Assembly (NCBI GenBank): GCA_029851415.1
Contig: CM056742.1
Coordinates: 78,482,748-78,546,747, forward strand
DNA: 64,000 nucleotides
Origin: Eretmocerus hayati
Lineage: Eukaryota > Arthropoda > Insecta > Hymenoptera > Aphelinidae
Direction of reading: 5' to 3'
The notes beneath the pieces were generated by a model. The model was given only the letters and a program-made list of their open reading frames with translations. It was not told where the DNA came from and made no database searches. Shown piece by piece: positions 12,686-24,030 of this stretch. The first letter of the stretch is position 1. Each line of letters starts with the position of its first letter. A program made the position numbers and the translations under genes.

Positions 12686-13846
12686 TCTCAGGAACTATGC
12701 GATTTCGACTTTGAAATTTCGAGAATTTCCAGAATGGCAGCACACCTCCCATGAACTTTTGTTTGGTCCAAGTAATGTTCAAACAATGATGAATACTTGC
12801 GTAAAAATTACATTACGTAGATTACGTAACAAATACTTGCGTAAATCATTTTGGAGCTCCGCCGTGGATTTGTGAGGGAGTAAAAGATTTTCCCATGTAT
12901 TTGGATGGGACCCTCATATTCCCGTAATTCTAATTGGCTCATGTGTATGTGGATACATGGCATCCTCGGTGTTGGAATGGAGGGAAGGAGATAAGTTCAA
13001 TAGTTCACAGTGTCTTCTGAAGGTCTGTGGTACAAAATGAAGATGTGCCTCAGACGCCAAAACGCTCATTTTCGTAATTTGTCAATCCTCCTAAGCCTCG
13101 CGTCACGACCGAGATCAGGCTGTAGAAGGGGCGATTGTCATAGTCATTCCTTGAGGTACAAATATCAGTTTACACGTGGTTTCAATCCCAACGCAATCGA
13201 AATTTTCGTGTGCTACACGAGAAACGATTTTTTTTGACCCCATTTACGCAAGAATAACTTTTCTCGTTTTGAGCCGCATCGTCGTGCGGAATCGAGCCCA
13301 CTATCGTTCTTGAGCTAGATTTGTAGGTTTTTGGGTGTAGAATAAGATGTCGTTTCTACCGATACGAAATATTCCCCGAATGCTGCATCCATTAGAAGAG
13401 CGATACAGGGAAAAATGTAAAATCGGAGTTCGCTCCAACGAATCATCGCCACTCTGACGCATTGATAGGCATAGCCTCGAGTAAGGATTATATGTTTTCA
13501 TATATTATAACCCATCACATAGCCAATTTTCAGACCGATCGGTGAACCACCCCGCCTGTGGCGAGCTAAGGCGTGAGAGAATCATGGCCCTGTTCGGTCG
13601 AAAATTGGTTTTGTCACGGAGAAGCGTCTCCCAGTACCTTTCGATAGCAAGGAATAGACTTCTGAATGATGCAGAACTGTTGAGTATAAGTGAATCTTCA
13701 AAATGATCTAATGCGAGCGACGGAAAAAACGTGACTGTTCTTTTGACAACGTGAAAAAAGGCCTGTTCGGCCAAACCGCATACTTCGTGAGATTTGCCCA
13801 TATACACTAATTGTGTAACAAGTTGTGTGTGTATATATATATATAT
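12686..13846. other. Intergenic stretch with no recognised feature
   Basis: This 1.1-kb stretch lies between the giant hairpin and the next foldback. It has a short cluster of dyads built on acgtaa/ttacgt near 12800-12845 and otherwise only short overlapping ORFs. A (TA)n tract at about 13831-13846 touches the next element. I see no gene. Confidence 0.5.
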
Positions 13847-14813
13847 AAGGGTGTCCCATATTCCCCAAACTCCGCCAATCCTTCCTCCCCCCATTTGGAT
13901 GTCTTGTATATGATGAAAAACCAGGAGATAAAAATTTTCAGACCCCTAGGAAGTGATTGAAAGTGCCGCACAGAGCATCAAGTTTCGAATTTCGACTAAA
14001 AAATTACGTTCCCCGCGACTTTCTTGTTCTGATGTTCGAGCTTGTATGAGTTAGTGTTTGGGTCTAATCAACGATCAAGGATACATAATTCGACGTAAAA
14101 TTCTGCGCCTGGTCTCAATTCATCGTTATTCTTGGAGTGCGGAGACACCCAGTATGTCAAAACTCATTTTTTCCGCCGAAAAACAGATTTTAGTACGTTT
14201 TTCTCGTCTGTTCCAGATATATCGGTCGCTCTGGACTCCAAATGTGATACTCAAAACCATCTCAGAGTCCACAGCGACCGATATACTCGTGACTGACGAG
14301 GAAAACGTACTAAAATCCGTTTTTTGGCGAAGAAAATAAGTTTTGACATACTGGGTGTCTCTCTACCTCAAGAATGAGGATGAGTTCGAATTGAGCAGAA
14401 AATCCCACGTATATCCAGATGGTTTTAACTATTACAAATGAAGTCCAAAGCGACCGATATATCCGAAACAGACGAGAACAACGTGCTCAAATTTGTTTCT
14501 CGGCGAAAAAAATGAGTTTTGACATACTGGGTGTCTCTGTACCTCAAAAATAACGATGAATTTGGATTCGGCGCAGAATTTCACGTCGAACGATGTATCC
14601 TTGATTGTTGGTTAGACCCAAAACACTACCTCATACGAGCACGAATATCAGGACAAGAAAGTCGTGAAAAACGTAATTTTTGAGTCAGAATTGGAAACAT
14701 GATGCTCTGTGTGGCACTATTCAAATTTTTTCCCCCTGGTTTCTTATCATATAGAAGACATCCGAATGGGGGGAGGAAGGGTTGGCAGAATTTGGGACAT
14801 AAGGGACACCCTA
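13847..14813. mobile_element. Foldback element, AAGGGTGTCCCATATTCCCC termini
   Basis: The left end aagggtgtcccatattcccc (13847) is mirrored by gggacataagggacacccta ending at 14813. Both halves carry mirrored blocks: atttggatgtcttgtata with the mirror near 14745-14770, and gatcaaggatacat with atgtatccttgatt. The two arms meet near 14330. The module ttttgacatactgggtgtct appears twice in the right arm (about 14341 and 14517) and in reverse complement at about 14145 in the left arm. Part of the arm was therefore duplicated in tandem. No coding sequence is recognised. Confidence 0.8.
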
Positions 14814-14994
14814 ATATATATACACACTAGGGGGGTGGGCGATCCCCTGCTTGCTTCGCTCACCAACCCCGCACCTCGATCAGACGAACTCATCAAGCTG
14901 CCTCCATGAAATTCTCTTCAGAAATTGAAGATCATATTATTACATGACTCGGCTAATGCAAGCTTGTTTTGATCAACGGATCTGTTGATGAAGG

Positions 14995-15400
14995 CGAGGC
15001 CGTAGTCTGCTAGATAGACGGAAATCCGTTCGGAGGACAAGTCAATTTTGACTCGACCAAATCATTTGGGATTGCACGTGCATGTGTAGAATGCATGTCT
15101 AGATGGCGATACGGAGCCAAATATGTCAATTTCACTGAGAGAAAGGGTCCAGATGAGGTTTACTCGAGATTCACTCATATTCTGCCGCTCATTAGCAGGC
15201 GACGTTTGTGTATACTTTGCCTGGACACTGCCTTGAGTGGAATTGACATATCTGGCTCCGTAGCGCCATTGAGACATGCATTCTCTAGATGTATGTGAAA
15301 TTCCAAGTCATATGGCCCAATAAAATTCGACTTATCCTCCGAACAGATTCAGGGCTACATCCAATATGGCGGCGGACTACGGCCTAGCCTTAAGTGACAT
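14995..15400. repeat. 0.4-kb inverted repeat
   Basis: Left arm words ggccgtagtctgct (about 15000) and gatggcgatacggagccaaatat (about 15100; diverged by one or two bases) return in reverse complement at about 15375 (ggcggactacggcc) and about 15255. The spacer is around 15150-15230. It is a short palindromic element with no coding content. Its outer limits are uncertain. Confidence 0.65.
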
Positions 15401-15509
15401 ACATCGCCGGTCAAAAGTTTCGGGACTCCCAAAATTATTTCTTCCAATTTTCTGAGTGGGAAAACCTCCTACTCGACCGAAGACGATCTTATCAGTGCTC
15501 ATCTGGAAG

Positions 15510-16204
15510 GTCTTTCTACGTAATTCAGGATGGCATTATTCATTTTTACCTGTACAAATTTGGCTCTTCCCAATTTGAACTTGAAAAAAGTGTCAATTTC
15601 GATGACTTCTGGAAGAATCTTCCAGCTTGGGTAACTCAAAGGTACAGGAATATTCTGGACTGGGTCTTAAAAGACTTGGAAGTACAAGTCTGAAGCTTCA
15701 TAATCCGTTTTCCAACATCCTTCTACGTTACCCCCTTTCTGAGCTATGACATTCCTCTGAATTCTCCCTAAAAAAGTGGCACCCTATTTAGAGAGTGACA
15801 AAGAATTTCACTTTTCGGGGCATGTTCCAAAGGTTCCTCGTTCTCTTGATCATAATATAGAAGGCAGATACCAGGATCAGAGATTATATTCCCCTCAAAA
15901 TGCATTCCTCGATCTTTTCCGAAACTTAGTGTTAGTTTTTGCGAAAAATCTCGCTTCACTGGAAACTTTATAGCTCAGAGTAGCGGTAACGTAGGAGGAT
16001 GTTGAAAAACGGATTTCGAAGCTCCAGAATTGTACTTTCAGGTCTTCGGAGATCCATTCCCGGAAATTCTTGTACTTTTGAGCTACCCGAGCTAGACGAT
16101 TCTTCGAAAAATCATCAGAATTGGCACTTTTTCGAGCTGAAATTGGGGAGATCCAGATTCATACTGATAAGAATTAATGATGTCATATCGAAGTACGTAA
16201 AATA
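15510..16204. repeat. 0.7-kb inverted repeat
   Basis: Left arm 15510-15840 and right arm 15870-16204 mirror each other. Examples are aacatccttctacgttac (15714-15731) with gtaacgtaggaggatgtt (15986-16003), and caatttgaacttgaaaaa with the reverse complement near 16130. It begins 100 bp after a Tc1-like motif, ccggtcaaaagtttcgggac at 15409, which also occurs in variant form at about 22600 and 23220. The ORF at 15394-15693 runs into this arm and has no recognised family. Confidence 0.65.
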
Positions 16205-16479
16205 CGCTGCTAAGAGAGATTAGCAGGAAGCTTCCTCTTAGCGAGATCTCCGATAATTTAGCAAGAATATAATTCTTCGAGTGACAATTTTCCATTCACT
16301 CTTCTATACATCTTTTTTAAGCGACTTCGACATTGGGTGGATGAAATTCGTTTTCAACCAATTGATAAGAGTGATGGGGGAGTACATCTCGAATTAATTG
16401 GAAGGTGCATAGATTAATTATGAGAGGAGATATGAGAATAAGAGGAAATTTAGATGGGATTTTGTCGACTTACTTTTAC

Positions 16480-17900
16480 GAGATTGCTTCTTAGGGGAAT
16501 CCAGATGGTCTAGAGCAGGATTCTTTCGGGCAAGATATATCGTTTGGTTGATGCGGAATTTAAATAAAGTTGGTGTGAAAATGATCAAAATGGAATTTTT
16601 TGTAGAATTGATAATTTTTCGAGGATAAATTGAATTTAAATTACATTCCCAACAATTTAGAAAGTTGCGGTATTAACCAATTCATCCAAGATGCTGAAAA
16701 AGTATCTCTCTAGTTCATGAACAGGTGTATAGAAAAGTTGTAGAAGGATATATGAGACCTCTTTGGGTAAATATTCATGCTTTGGTTGAGACGAAATTCC
16801 GATGAAATTGGCTTGAGGATGATTAACATGACGATTTTGGTGAAAACTTCAGTTTTTGTGGAAAGGAACTCCAATTTGATAACGGATCGATAGTTGAGCT
16901 GAAATTCGGTATGAACCAATTAATGAGGAATGTTTGAAAAATATCTTGTAAGCAGAACTTCAAGGTAGTTGAAAGTTTGGTAAATTACTTGTAAAGGAAG
17001 ATAAGGGAGAAAAATGGATAAACGGAATAAATGTTTTATTACTTTTTGAGTTATTTTCCCAAGGAAGATTGTTAGCGGCATTTAGGGAATCTAAAGTATA
17101 TTTTTCTCAACAATATGTACCGTTTGGTTGAGAAGGAATTTAAATAAAATTGGTTTGAGGATGAATAATCACGATTTTGGTGGAAATTTCAGTTTTTGTG
17201 GAAAGAAACTTCATTTTAATCGTGATTTACAAGTTGAACTGAAATCCCGTATTAATCAACTCATGAATAATGTTCGAAAAATGTGCATTTAGGTCGATGA
17301 AAGTTTGGTAAATCACGTGTGATGGAGGATAAAGGAGAAATTTGAATATTGGAAAAAAAGGTTTTATTATTTTCTGAGATATCCTTTTGAGGAAGCTTGT
17401 TAGTGGAAATTGGGGATTCTAAACTATATTTTTCACGCCGATATGTTTCGTTTGGTTGAGACAGAATTCCGATAAGATTGATTTAAGGGCTATTAAAATG
17501 AAGATTTTGGTGAAAATTTCAATTTTTTCCAAAATATCGAGGTTTCAAGGGATTAAATGGAATTTTGGTATTAACCAATCGATAGATCATGCAGGAAGAA
17601 TAATAGTGTAGGTTATCAAAATTGAGATACATGAGTCATGAAGAAAGATGGGAGGGAAAAATGAATATTAAGAAACATTCTCAATTATCTCTTGAGTTAT
17701 TCTTCAGAGGGAGCTTATTAGAGGGATTTGGGCCATCTAGTCTGAGGTTTCTTGGATGATATCTATTGTTTTGATGAGACGAAATTTGGATGGGGTGAAA
17801 ATTCTGATTTTTTCGGAAATTTGAGATCTGTGAAGATTGAATAAAATTTCGGTATTAACCAATCGATAGATCACGCAGGAAAAATCATAAATAAGGTGAC
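16480..17900. repeat. AT-rich satellite-like array, about 5 units
   Basis: The module gtttggttgagacgaaattc, followed by cgat(a/g)aaattgg, a gaggatgattaa-like stretch and attttggtgaaaatttcag, recurs at about 16541, 16781, 17122, 17451 and 17768. After the first short interval (240 bp) the spacing is about 317-341 bp. Units also share ggtattaaccaatcgatagatcatgc-like ends (shown here only in part) and aaaaatgaatatta. Divergence is substantial, so it is an old array. It abuts the LTR retrotransposon that begins at 17954. Confidence 0.72.
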
Positions 17901-17953
17901 TCAATTCGTGGTGAGACCATGTTAGAAAAATATATTTGTGTATTAAAAGTCGT

Positions 17954-18198
17954 TGTAATGTATGAGCACCAGCTGTTCGAGCTGTGCATATGTGTATGTG
18001 AGTGTGCATCCCTGCATAGTGCTGCCACCACCGCATGATACCGCATGCCCATATGTAAGAGCGCCTTGAGTGAGCAGAACGTACTATACCACCGTATAAG
18101 TAAGACCCCTTATCCTAGAGTCTTGTACTCCAAAGTTGTAGTTACAAATAAATAGTTATATAGTGAAACTGCGTGCTATGGTCATTTAGTACACAACA
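17954..18198 (+). repeat. 5' LTR of Ty3/gypsy element
   Basis: It is 245 bp and matches 21852-22096 with about 10 substitutions by eye. It starts TGTAATG and ends CA; GTCGT precedes it. It contains an aataaa-like stretch (caaataaatag) near 18145. The primer-binding-like TGGCGACGAGGAT starts 3 bp after it. Confidence 0.9.
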
Positions 18199-18544
18199 AT
18201 TGGCGACGAGGATAAAAAGTAACAAAAAGAGAGAACTTATAGCGTGAGAAAATTTCTCCAAGAGCCGGCCGGAAAAGACAAAGGTTGATATATGTCCCGA
18301 CCGCGTGCTCCACGCTAATAGAAAGGGGATCTGAAGGAAGCAAATGTCATCTGGACCGTCATCATTAGAATCGTGAGAAAAATCAGGTCATCTCGAAAAT
18401 ACTATTGTTGACCTCGACTCTACCAGTCAAGAAATTGACGAAGAACATCCAAACGCCTCGACACGTGCAGCAGCCGTAGCAAGTGCGAGTGCAAGTGAAA
18501 CAGAAAGTAAGGGGAGAGCGAGCGAGATAGAAGGTGCAGAAAGA

Positions 18545-19783
18545 GTGAAACAGGAAACAGCAAACAGTACCAACATGGCGGCCAAAGCATATATAGGACA
18601 CATGAATGAATTTGACTCATCAACTGACGACTGGTCCTCGTGGCAGGAGAGACTAGAGCAGTACTTCGAGGTGAATGAGATAACCGAGAAGAAAGTAGCG
18701 TTCCTTCTATTGCTGATAGGCAGCAAGGGATACGCGTTGATGGAAGAGTTATGTGTTCCAGATGAACCAAAGAAATTGGATTACAAAACGCTAACAGAAA
18801 AAATGTCAGAACATCTTGAGCCAAATCGAAATTCACTTGGCGAACGGTATAAGTTCAAACACTGCTGACAAGAGAAAGGAGAAACAGTGAAAGCCCTTAT
18901 TGCAGAATTGAAAAAAGAAGCCATGCACTGCAAATTTGGACCGAACATGAAAGAAAATCTTCGTGACCAACTGGTCTACGGTATTGCGGATAAAGTCACC
19001 AGAACCAAATTTCTATCACAAGCCGATAAACTAACATACGACGAAGCAGTTCAAACTGCACTTGCTCAAGAGACTGCCAACAGAAATGCAGATTCGATGG
19101 AAGGAACAGCAACACAGCCGACGCCAGTCAACTCGATCAACAATCATCGCAGCAAAAACTCGACGTTCAACAAGAAAAGTGGTATTAAGGATCGGTGTAA
19201 CTGTTGCGGTTATACCAATCATAAATCAGGAGACTGTCGTTATAAGGATCATGCGTGTAGAAAGTGCAACAAACAAGGTCATATGCAATGGGTCTGTAGA
19301 AGTGAGGGTGAGCAAAAAAGTGATAGAAATGAGAAAAAAGGCAATAATAGTAGAAATGGCAATGGCGCTCGTAAACGTTCAAATCACTCTGATTTGCAAA
19401 ATTATGTAGACGATGTAGAATCGGATGAAGACGATTTGAGCGAAGAATTTAAGAATCTTTATTTTGTTGAAGAAGTGAAAAAAGTCGATTCAGTGGACGC
19501 GGTTAAACCGGTTTATTTGAAAGTCAGAGTCCAAGACTCGTTAATAAATTTTGAGGTTGACACTGGATCACCCATTACAGCAATTTCTCTCGACTATTTT
19601 CGAAGCAAAAGAGAGTTACGTAGTTTGGTAGTAGTAAAAACGGGAAGACAGTTCACGAGCTATACGGATGCTCGAATGATTCCAGTCGGGAAAGTTAACG
19701 TAACTGCAAAATGTCTTGGTAAGATGAGGAAATTAGAACTTTTCATTATGCCAGGAAAAGGTTTACCTCTTATTGGAATGGAC
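18545..19783 (+). pseudogene. Gag-protease of Ty3/gypsy element (one in-frame stop)
   Basis: Gag packages the RNA and protease matures the polyprotein. The frame runs from the ATG at 18545 with one in-frame TGA (18866-18868) and then continues open to 19783. The first part looks like the gag region of gypsy elements (a WxxWxxRLEQYF-type stretch). Two CCHC knuckles follow (CCGYTNHKSGDC preceded by CN, and CRKCNKQGHMQWVC). An acidic linker precedes an aspartyl protease with the DTGS active site (FEVDTGSPITAIS). The reading ends in the family-typical LIGMD, after which RT is missing. The TGA could be a nonsense mutation or a readthrough codon; a mutation is simpler, since the rest of the element is also damaged. 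Confidence 0.85.
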
Positions 19784-21808
19784 TAATGAATGTGGAAAGG
19801 CATTAAAAAATGCTAAATAGGCTTTAGTTTCACATGAGGTTTTAGTACATTATGACACAAAATTGCCAGTAAAAATTACTTGTGATGCTTCACCATTTGG
19901 GATTGGAGCCCAAACAAGTTCCAGATATATTATTACCTTTCAAGAGACGTGAAAGAGAATTGACACTTGAAAATGATTAGATAATGTGGGGTCACAGATT
20001 AGTAATTCCAGTAACTTTACAAAATGATCTTTTGAAAGAACTACACATTGCTTATATGGGAGTTGTGAAAATGAAAGCACTTGCTCGCTCATACATTTGG
20101 TGGCCAAAATTGGATGATCAAATAGAAAATCATTGCAAATCATGTAACTCATGTCTTACACATGCAAGCAATCCACCAAGATCTTCATTGAATGTATGGA
20201 GTTGGCCCGAGGGACCTAACAGCAGATTACATGCTGACTTTTGTGGTCCCATTGATGGTAAAATGTACCTCATAATAATAGATGCCTATTCTAAGTGGAT
20301 AGAGGTTAGAGAAATGAAGGACATAACTACGAAAAGTACAATAGAGGTATTCAGAGAATACTTTGCATCATGGGGCTTGCCTCTTGTTTTAATAACTGAT
20401 AACACCGGCACACAAAATAAAAAAAAGTATTTGTACTTTTGACCAGACCTACTGTTCTTAATGTATTTTGGTACGCTGAATCCGAATCCGAGGTCGGTTT
20501 GGCCTGACTACTTCTTGTTCTCGAGAGAATCGTGCTATTCTGCACTATTTCCACGATTTTCATCGAATTTTTCACGATTTTCTCGAAACCAAGAGGTAGT
20601 CGGGCCAAACCGACCTCGGATTTGGATTCAACGTGCCAGAATACATGAAGATAAGTGGGTCTGGTCAAAAGTACAGATACTTCTTTTTTGTATGCCGGTG
20701 TAATGTAACACCGGCACACACACACAAAGAAAAAGTATCTGTACTTTTGACCAGACCTACTTTTCTTTATGTATTTTGGCACGCTGAATCCGAATCCGAG
20801 GTCGGTTTGGCCCGACTACCTCTTGTTTTCGAGAAAATCGTGCTATTCTGCGCTATTTCCATATTTTTCAGGATTTTCTCGAAAACAAGAAGTAGTCGGG
20901 CCAAACCGACCTCGGATTCGGATTCAGCGTGCCAAAATACATAAAGGAAAGTAGGTCTGGTCAAAAGTACAGATACTATTTTTTATTTTGTGTGCCGGTG
21001 TAATGGACCAAGCTTTTGCTCAGCCGAGTTTCAGAAATCCATGTCCAATAATGGCATCTCACATCATAGAACAGCTCCATATCATCCAGCTTCGAATGGT
21101 CTTGCTGAGAATGCAGTCAAGACATTCAAGTCAAAATTCAAGTTCCTATTACAAGAATGTAGGAACCGTAGATAAGCACTGGCCAAATATTTATTTCATT
21201 ACAGATCTACGCCTCACTGTACTACTGGAGTGAGTCCATCAGAATTGCAAGTAGGTAGGAAGTTTAGAAATAGATTCGATTTATTAAAGGCTCAAGTTGA
21301 AGATAGAGTTGAGAAAAAACAAAGTGACCAAGAAAAATATTTCAGAGGCAATAGGAACATTAGCTTTGACCAAAATGAAGTTGTTATGGCAAAAGATCAT
21401 TCCACTGGAAATTGGAAACAAGCAAAAATAATCGATAAACACAGTCCTGTAACCTACACTGTTTGTACTGATGATAATAGAGTGTGGAAAAGACATACTG
21501 ATCAAATTAGATCTTGTAACTTAGAACTGAATGAAATTGAAGCTAATCGAGAGCCTTCGAATACCAAATCAATCCATCCAAAAAGTCATACTTCTATAAT
21601 AGAGTCTGATTCTGATAACACAAATATAACTCAAAGTACAGTCAATGTAACTTCTCCAGTGGATCCCAACATTCCTGATTCACCTAAAAGTCATAACAGT
21701 CAAAGTAACGTAGAATCACTTCCAAAGAATAAATCCATTGAACAGATTCATGTTCCTCTAAGAAGATGCACCAGACAAGTCAAACCAAGGCAATTATACA
21801 ATGTGTAA
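19784..21808 (+). pseudogene. Integrase region of Ty3/gypsy element, with deletions and MITE insertion
   Basis: RT is absent: the protease end runs straight into an RNase H start (DASPFGIGA near 19885). A second deletion then joins this to the spacer before integrase. From 19984 the HHCC zinc domain (H...H, then CKSCNSC) and the core with the first catalytic Asp (ADFCGP) are open. The second Asp is in LITDN at about 20385-20400, where a MITE pair (20403-21000) cuts the gene. After it come the Glu region (NGLAENAV) and a 192-codon tail at 21230-21808. The tail is basic and ends with a chromo-less C-terminus. Multiple stops make it non-functional. Confidence 0.85.
20403..21000. mobile_element. 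Tandem pair of small palindromic MITEs in integrase
   Basis: Two related palindromes, 20403-20700 and 20709-21000, both have CACCGGCACAC...GTGCCGGTG ends. TAA flanks the pair (20400-20402 and 21001-21003) and also separates the copies (TAATGTAA, 20701-20708). This fits 3-bp TAA target duplication, as used by PIF/Harbinger-type elements, with a second copy landing next to the first. Each copy is itself an inverted repeat: ccgaggtcggtttggcc occurs in both orientations, as does tacttttgaccagacc. There is no coding capacity; the ORFs here are palindrome artefacts. Confidence 0.85.
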
Positions 21809-21851
21809 TAGAAATATTAGAATAGAGATGTCGAAGCTATGGGTGGAGGAA

Positions 21852-22096
21852 TGTAATGTATCAGCACCAGCTGCTTGAGCTGTGCATATGTGTATGTGAG
21901 TGTGCATCCCTGCATAGTGCTGCCACCGCCGCATGATACCGCATGCCCATATGTAAGAGCGCCTTGAGTGAGCAGAACGTACTATACCACCGTATGAGTA
22001 AGACCCCTTATCCTATAGCCTTGTACTCCAAAGTTGTAGTTACAAATAAATAGTTATATAGTGAAACTGCGTGCTATAGTCATTCAGTACAGAACA
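21852..22096 (+). repeat. 3' LTR of Ty3/gypsy element
   Basis: It is 245 bp, preceded by the purine tract tgggtggaggaa and followed by GTCGT. It differs from the inverted LTR at 23743-23987 at only about 2 positions, but from its own 5' LTR at about 10. Confidence 0.9.
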
Positions 22097-23742
22097 GTCG
22101 TCATTTGAATACTTTTGCTTGAAAGAGCCCATGGATCAAATTTGACTGGGAGCCGTGAGTTGCCAAATGTCTGGGCTCTCAGAACTTGGCTGCTGTACAA
22201 CTTGGAGAGAGCCAAAAGTCGATAAGGTGAACAGTAGAAGAGAAAGCGTGTCCGGTATAAAACAAGGAACACACACACACACATACAAACACGGACAAAG
22301 GGGTGCAAAGATGAGTCTCTGGGAGATTAGGAGGGCCATTACGGAGAAAAGTGTCACCTACAATTGATAGATTTCGGCGAGAGGGAGACAATGGTCTAAG
22401 GCTTTTTTAGATGAAAAGGACGTTTTTGCAGAGCATGTTGGTTCTTATGAGGAATTTGATCAAATTTTCGTTGGGGTGAAAACAAAGTTTTCTCTTTCAA
22501 GAAAGCAAGAACCTTTTGAATGAGCCCTGATATGATTCTTTTCGGTCAAGTGGAGCCTAAGTAGTTCCACTCACAAAATTGGAAAGGAAAATTCGGGTAT
22601 CCTGAAATTTTTGACCGGTAGAGTAGATCAATATCGGATGACTCAAATCCGATCTATGTACCTTCAAGGCACCTCGCGATTTGAGTGTTGCAACTTGATA
22701 AATTTTGATGGGATTTCAAGTACATGAAAAAATGAGATGAGGAACGAAAGATTTGTTCCTGACCCTCCGCTAGATGTTGGTGTGTTTTGTTCTTTTCTCC
22801 AGATCAGACTCTTCAGGAGGGCTGAAGATATCCGAGGAGAGGTTGGCCCCGACGTCACCTAGCCTGAGTGACTTGATGGTCATGATTTTGATGAGACAAC
22901 AACTCGCGAGTGGCTGCAAGAGCCCTCGTGTAACAGATAAGCCCGATCGAAATCATGACCATGAAGCCACATAGGCTAGGTGACGTCGGGGCCAACCTCT
23001 CCTCGGATATCTTCAGCCCTCCTGAAGAGTCTGATCTGGAGAGAAAGAACAAAACACAACAACATCTAGCGTAGGGTCAGGAACAAATCTTTCGTTCCTC
23101 ATCTCATTTTTTCATGTACTTGAGATCCCATCAAAATTTATCAAGTTGCAACACTCAAATCGCGAGGTGCTTTGAAGGTACATAGATCGGATTTGAGTCA
23201 TCCAATATTGATCTACTCTACCGGTCAAAAATTTCAGGACACCCGAATTTTTCTTTCCAATTTTGTGAGTGGAACTACTTAGGCTCCACTTGACCGAAAC
23301 GAATCATATCAGGGCTCATTCAAAAGGTTCTTGCTTTCTTTAAAGAGAAAACTTTGTTTTCACCCCAACGAAAATTTGATCAAATTCCTCATAAGAACCA
23401 ACATGCTCTTCAACAACGTCCTTTTCATCTAAAAAAGCCTTAGACCATTGTCTCCCTCTCGCCGAAATCTATCAATTGTAGGTGACACTTTTCTCCGTAA
23501 TGGCCCTCCTAATCTCCCAGAGACTCATCTTTGCACCCCTTTGTCCGTGTTTGTATGTGTGTGTGTGTGTTTCTTGTTTTATACCGGACACGCTTTCTCT
23601 TTTACTGTTCACCTCATCGACTTTTGGCTCTCTCCAAGTTGTACAGCAGCCAAGTTCTGAGAGCCCAGACATTTGGCAACTCACGGCTCCCAGTCAAATT
23701 TGATCCATGGGCTCTTTCAAGCAAAAGTATTCAAATGACGAC
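22097..23742. repeat. Core of the inverted duplication (non-LTR flank)
   Basis: This palindromic core lies between the two facing LTRs. It begins GTCGTCATTTG and ends CAAATGACGAC. It contains the mirror pair ccggtagagtagatcaat (about 22615) with attgatctactctaccgg (about 23206). Next to these are Tc1-like motifs (a diverged form of ccggtcaaaagtttcgggac), which suggest that older DNA-transposon ends are embedded. (AC)n/(GT)n runs occur at about 22266 and 23555. The ORFs on both strands are mirror images and have no domain. Confidence 0.75.
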
Positions 23743-23987
23743 TGTTCTGTACTGAATGACCATAGCACGCAGTTTCACTATATAACTATTTATTTGTAAC
23801 TACAACTTTGGAGTACAAGGCTAAAGGATAAGGGGTCTTACTCATACGGTGGTATAGTACGTTCTGCTCACTCAAGGCGCTCTTACATATGGGCATGCGG
23901 TATCATGCGGCGGTGGCAGCACTATGCAGGGATGCACACTCACATACACATATGCACAGCTCAAGCAGCTGGTGCTGATACATTACA
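23743..23987 (-). repeat. Inverted LTR of the duplicated gypsy copy
   Basis: It is the 245-bp reverse complement of the LTR family. ACGAC (23738-23742) flanks it on the left, the mirror of GTCGT. The purine tract next to its internal side is present as ttcctccaccca (about 23989-24000). Confidence 0.9.
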
Positions 23988-24030
23988 TTCCTCCACCCAT
24001 AGCTTTGACATCTCTATTCTAATATTTCTA

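Larger units (their letters stand above)
17954..22096 (+). mobile_element. Ty3/gypsy LTR retrotransposon, internally deleted
   Basis: This is a complete insertion: 245-bp LTRs at 17954-18198 and 21852-22096, each starting TGTAATGTAT and ending in CA, flanked by the 5-bp target duplication GTCGT (17949-17953 and 22097-22101). A primer-binding-like stretch TGGCGACGAGGAT follows the 5' LTR, and a purine tract (tgggtggaggaa) precedes the 3' LTR. Inside are gag-protease and integrase. The reverse transcriptase and most of RNase H are deleted, so the copy is non-autonomous. Ty3/gypsy is assigned from the gag-pro-...-IN order, two CCHC knuckles and an HHCC integrase. A Mag-like clade is a guess. Confidence 0.9.

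Noticed and set aside
18427..18836. Minus-strand ORFs of 99-138 codons over gag
   Set aside because: They are antisense shadows of the plus-strand gag frame.
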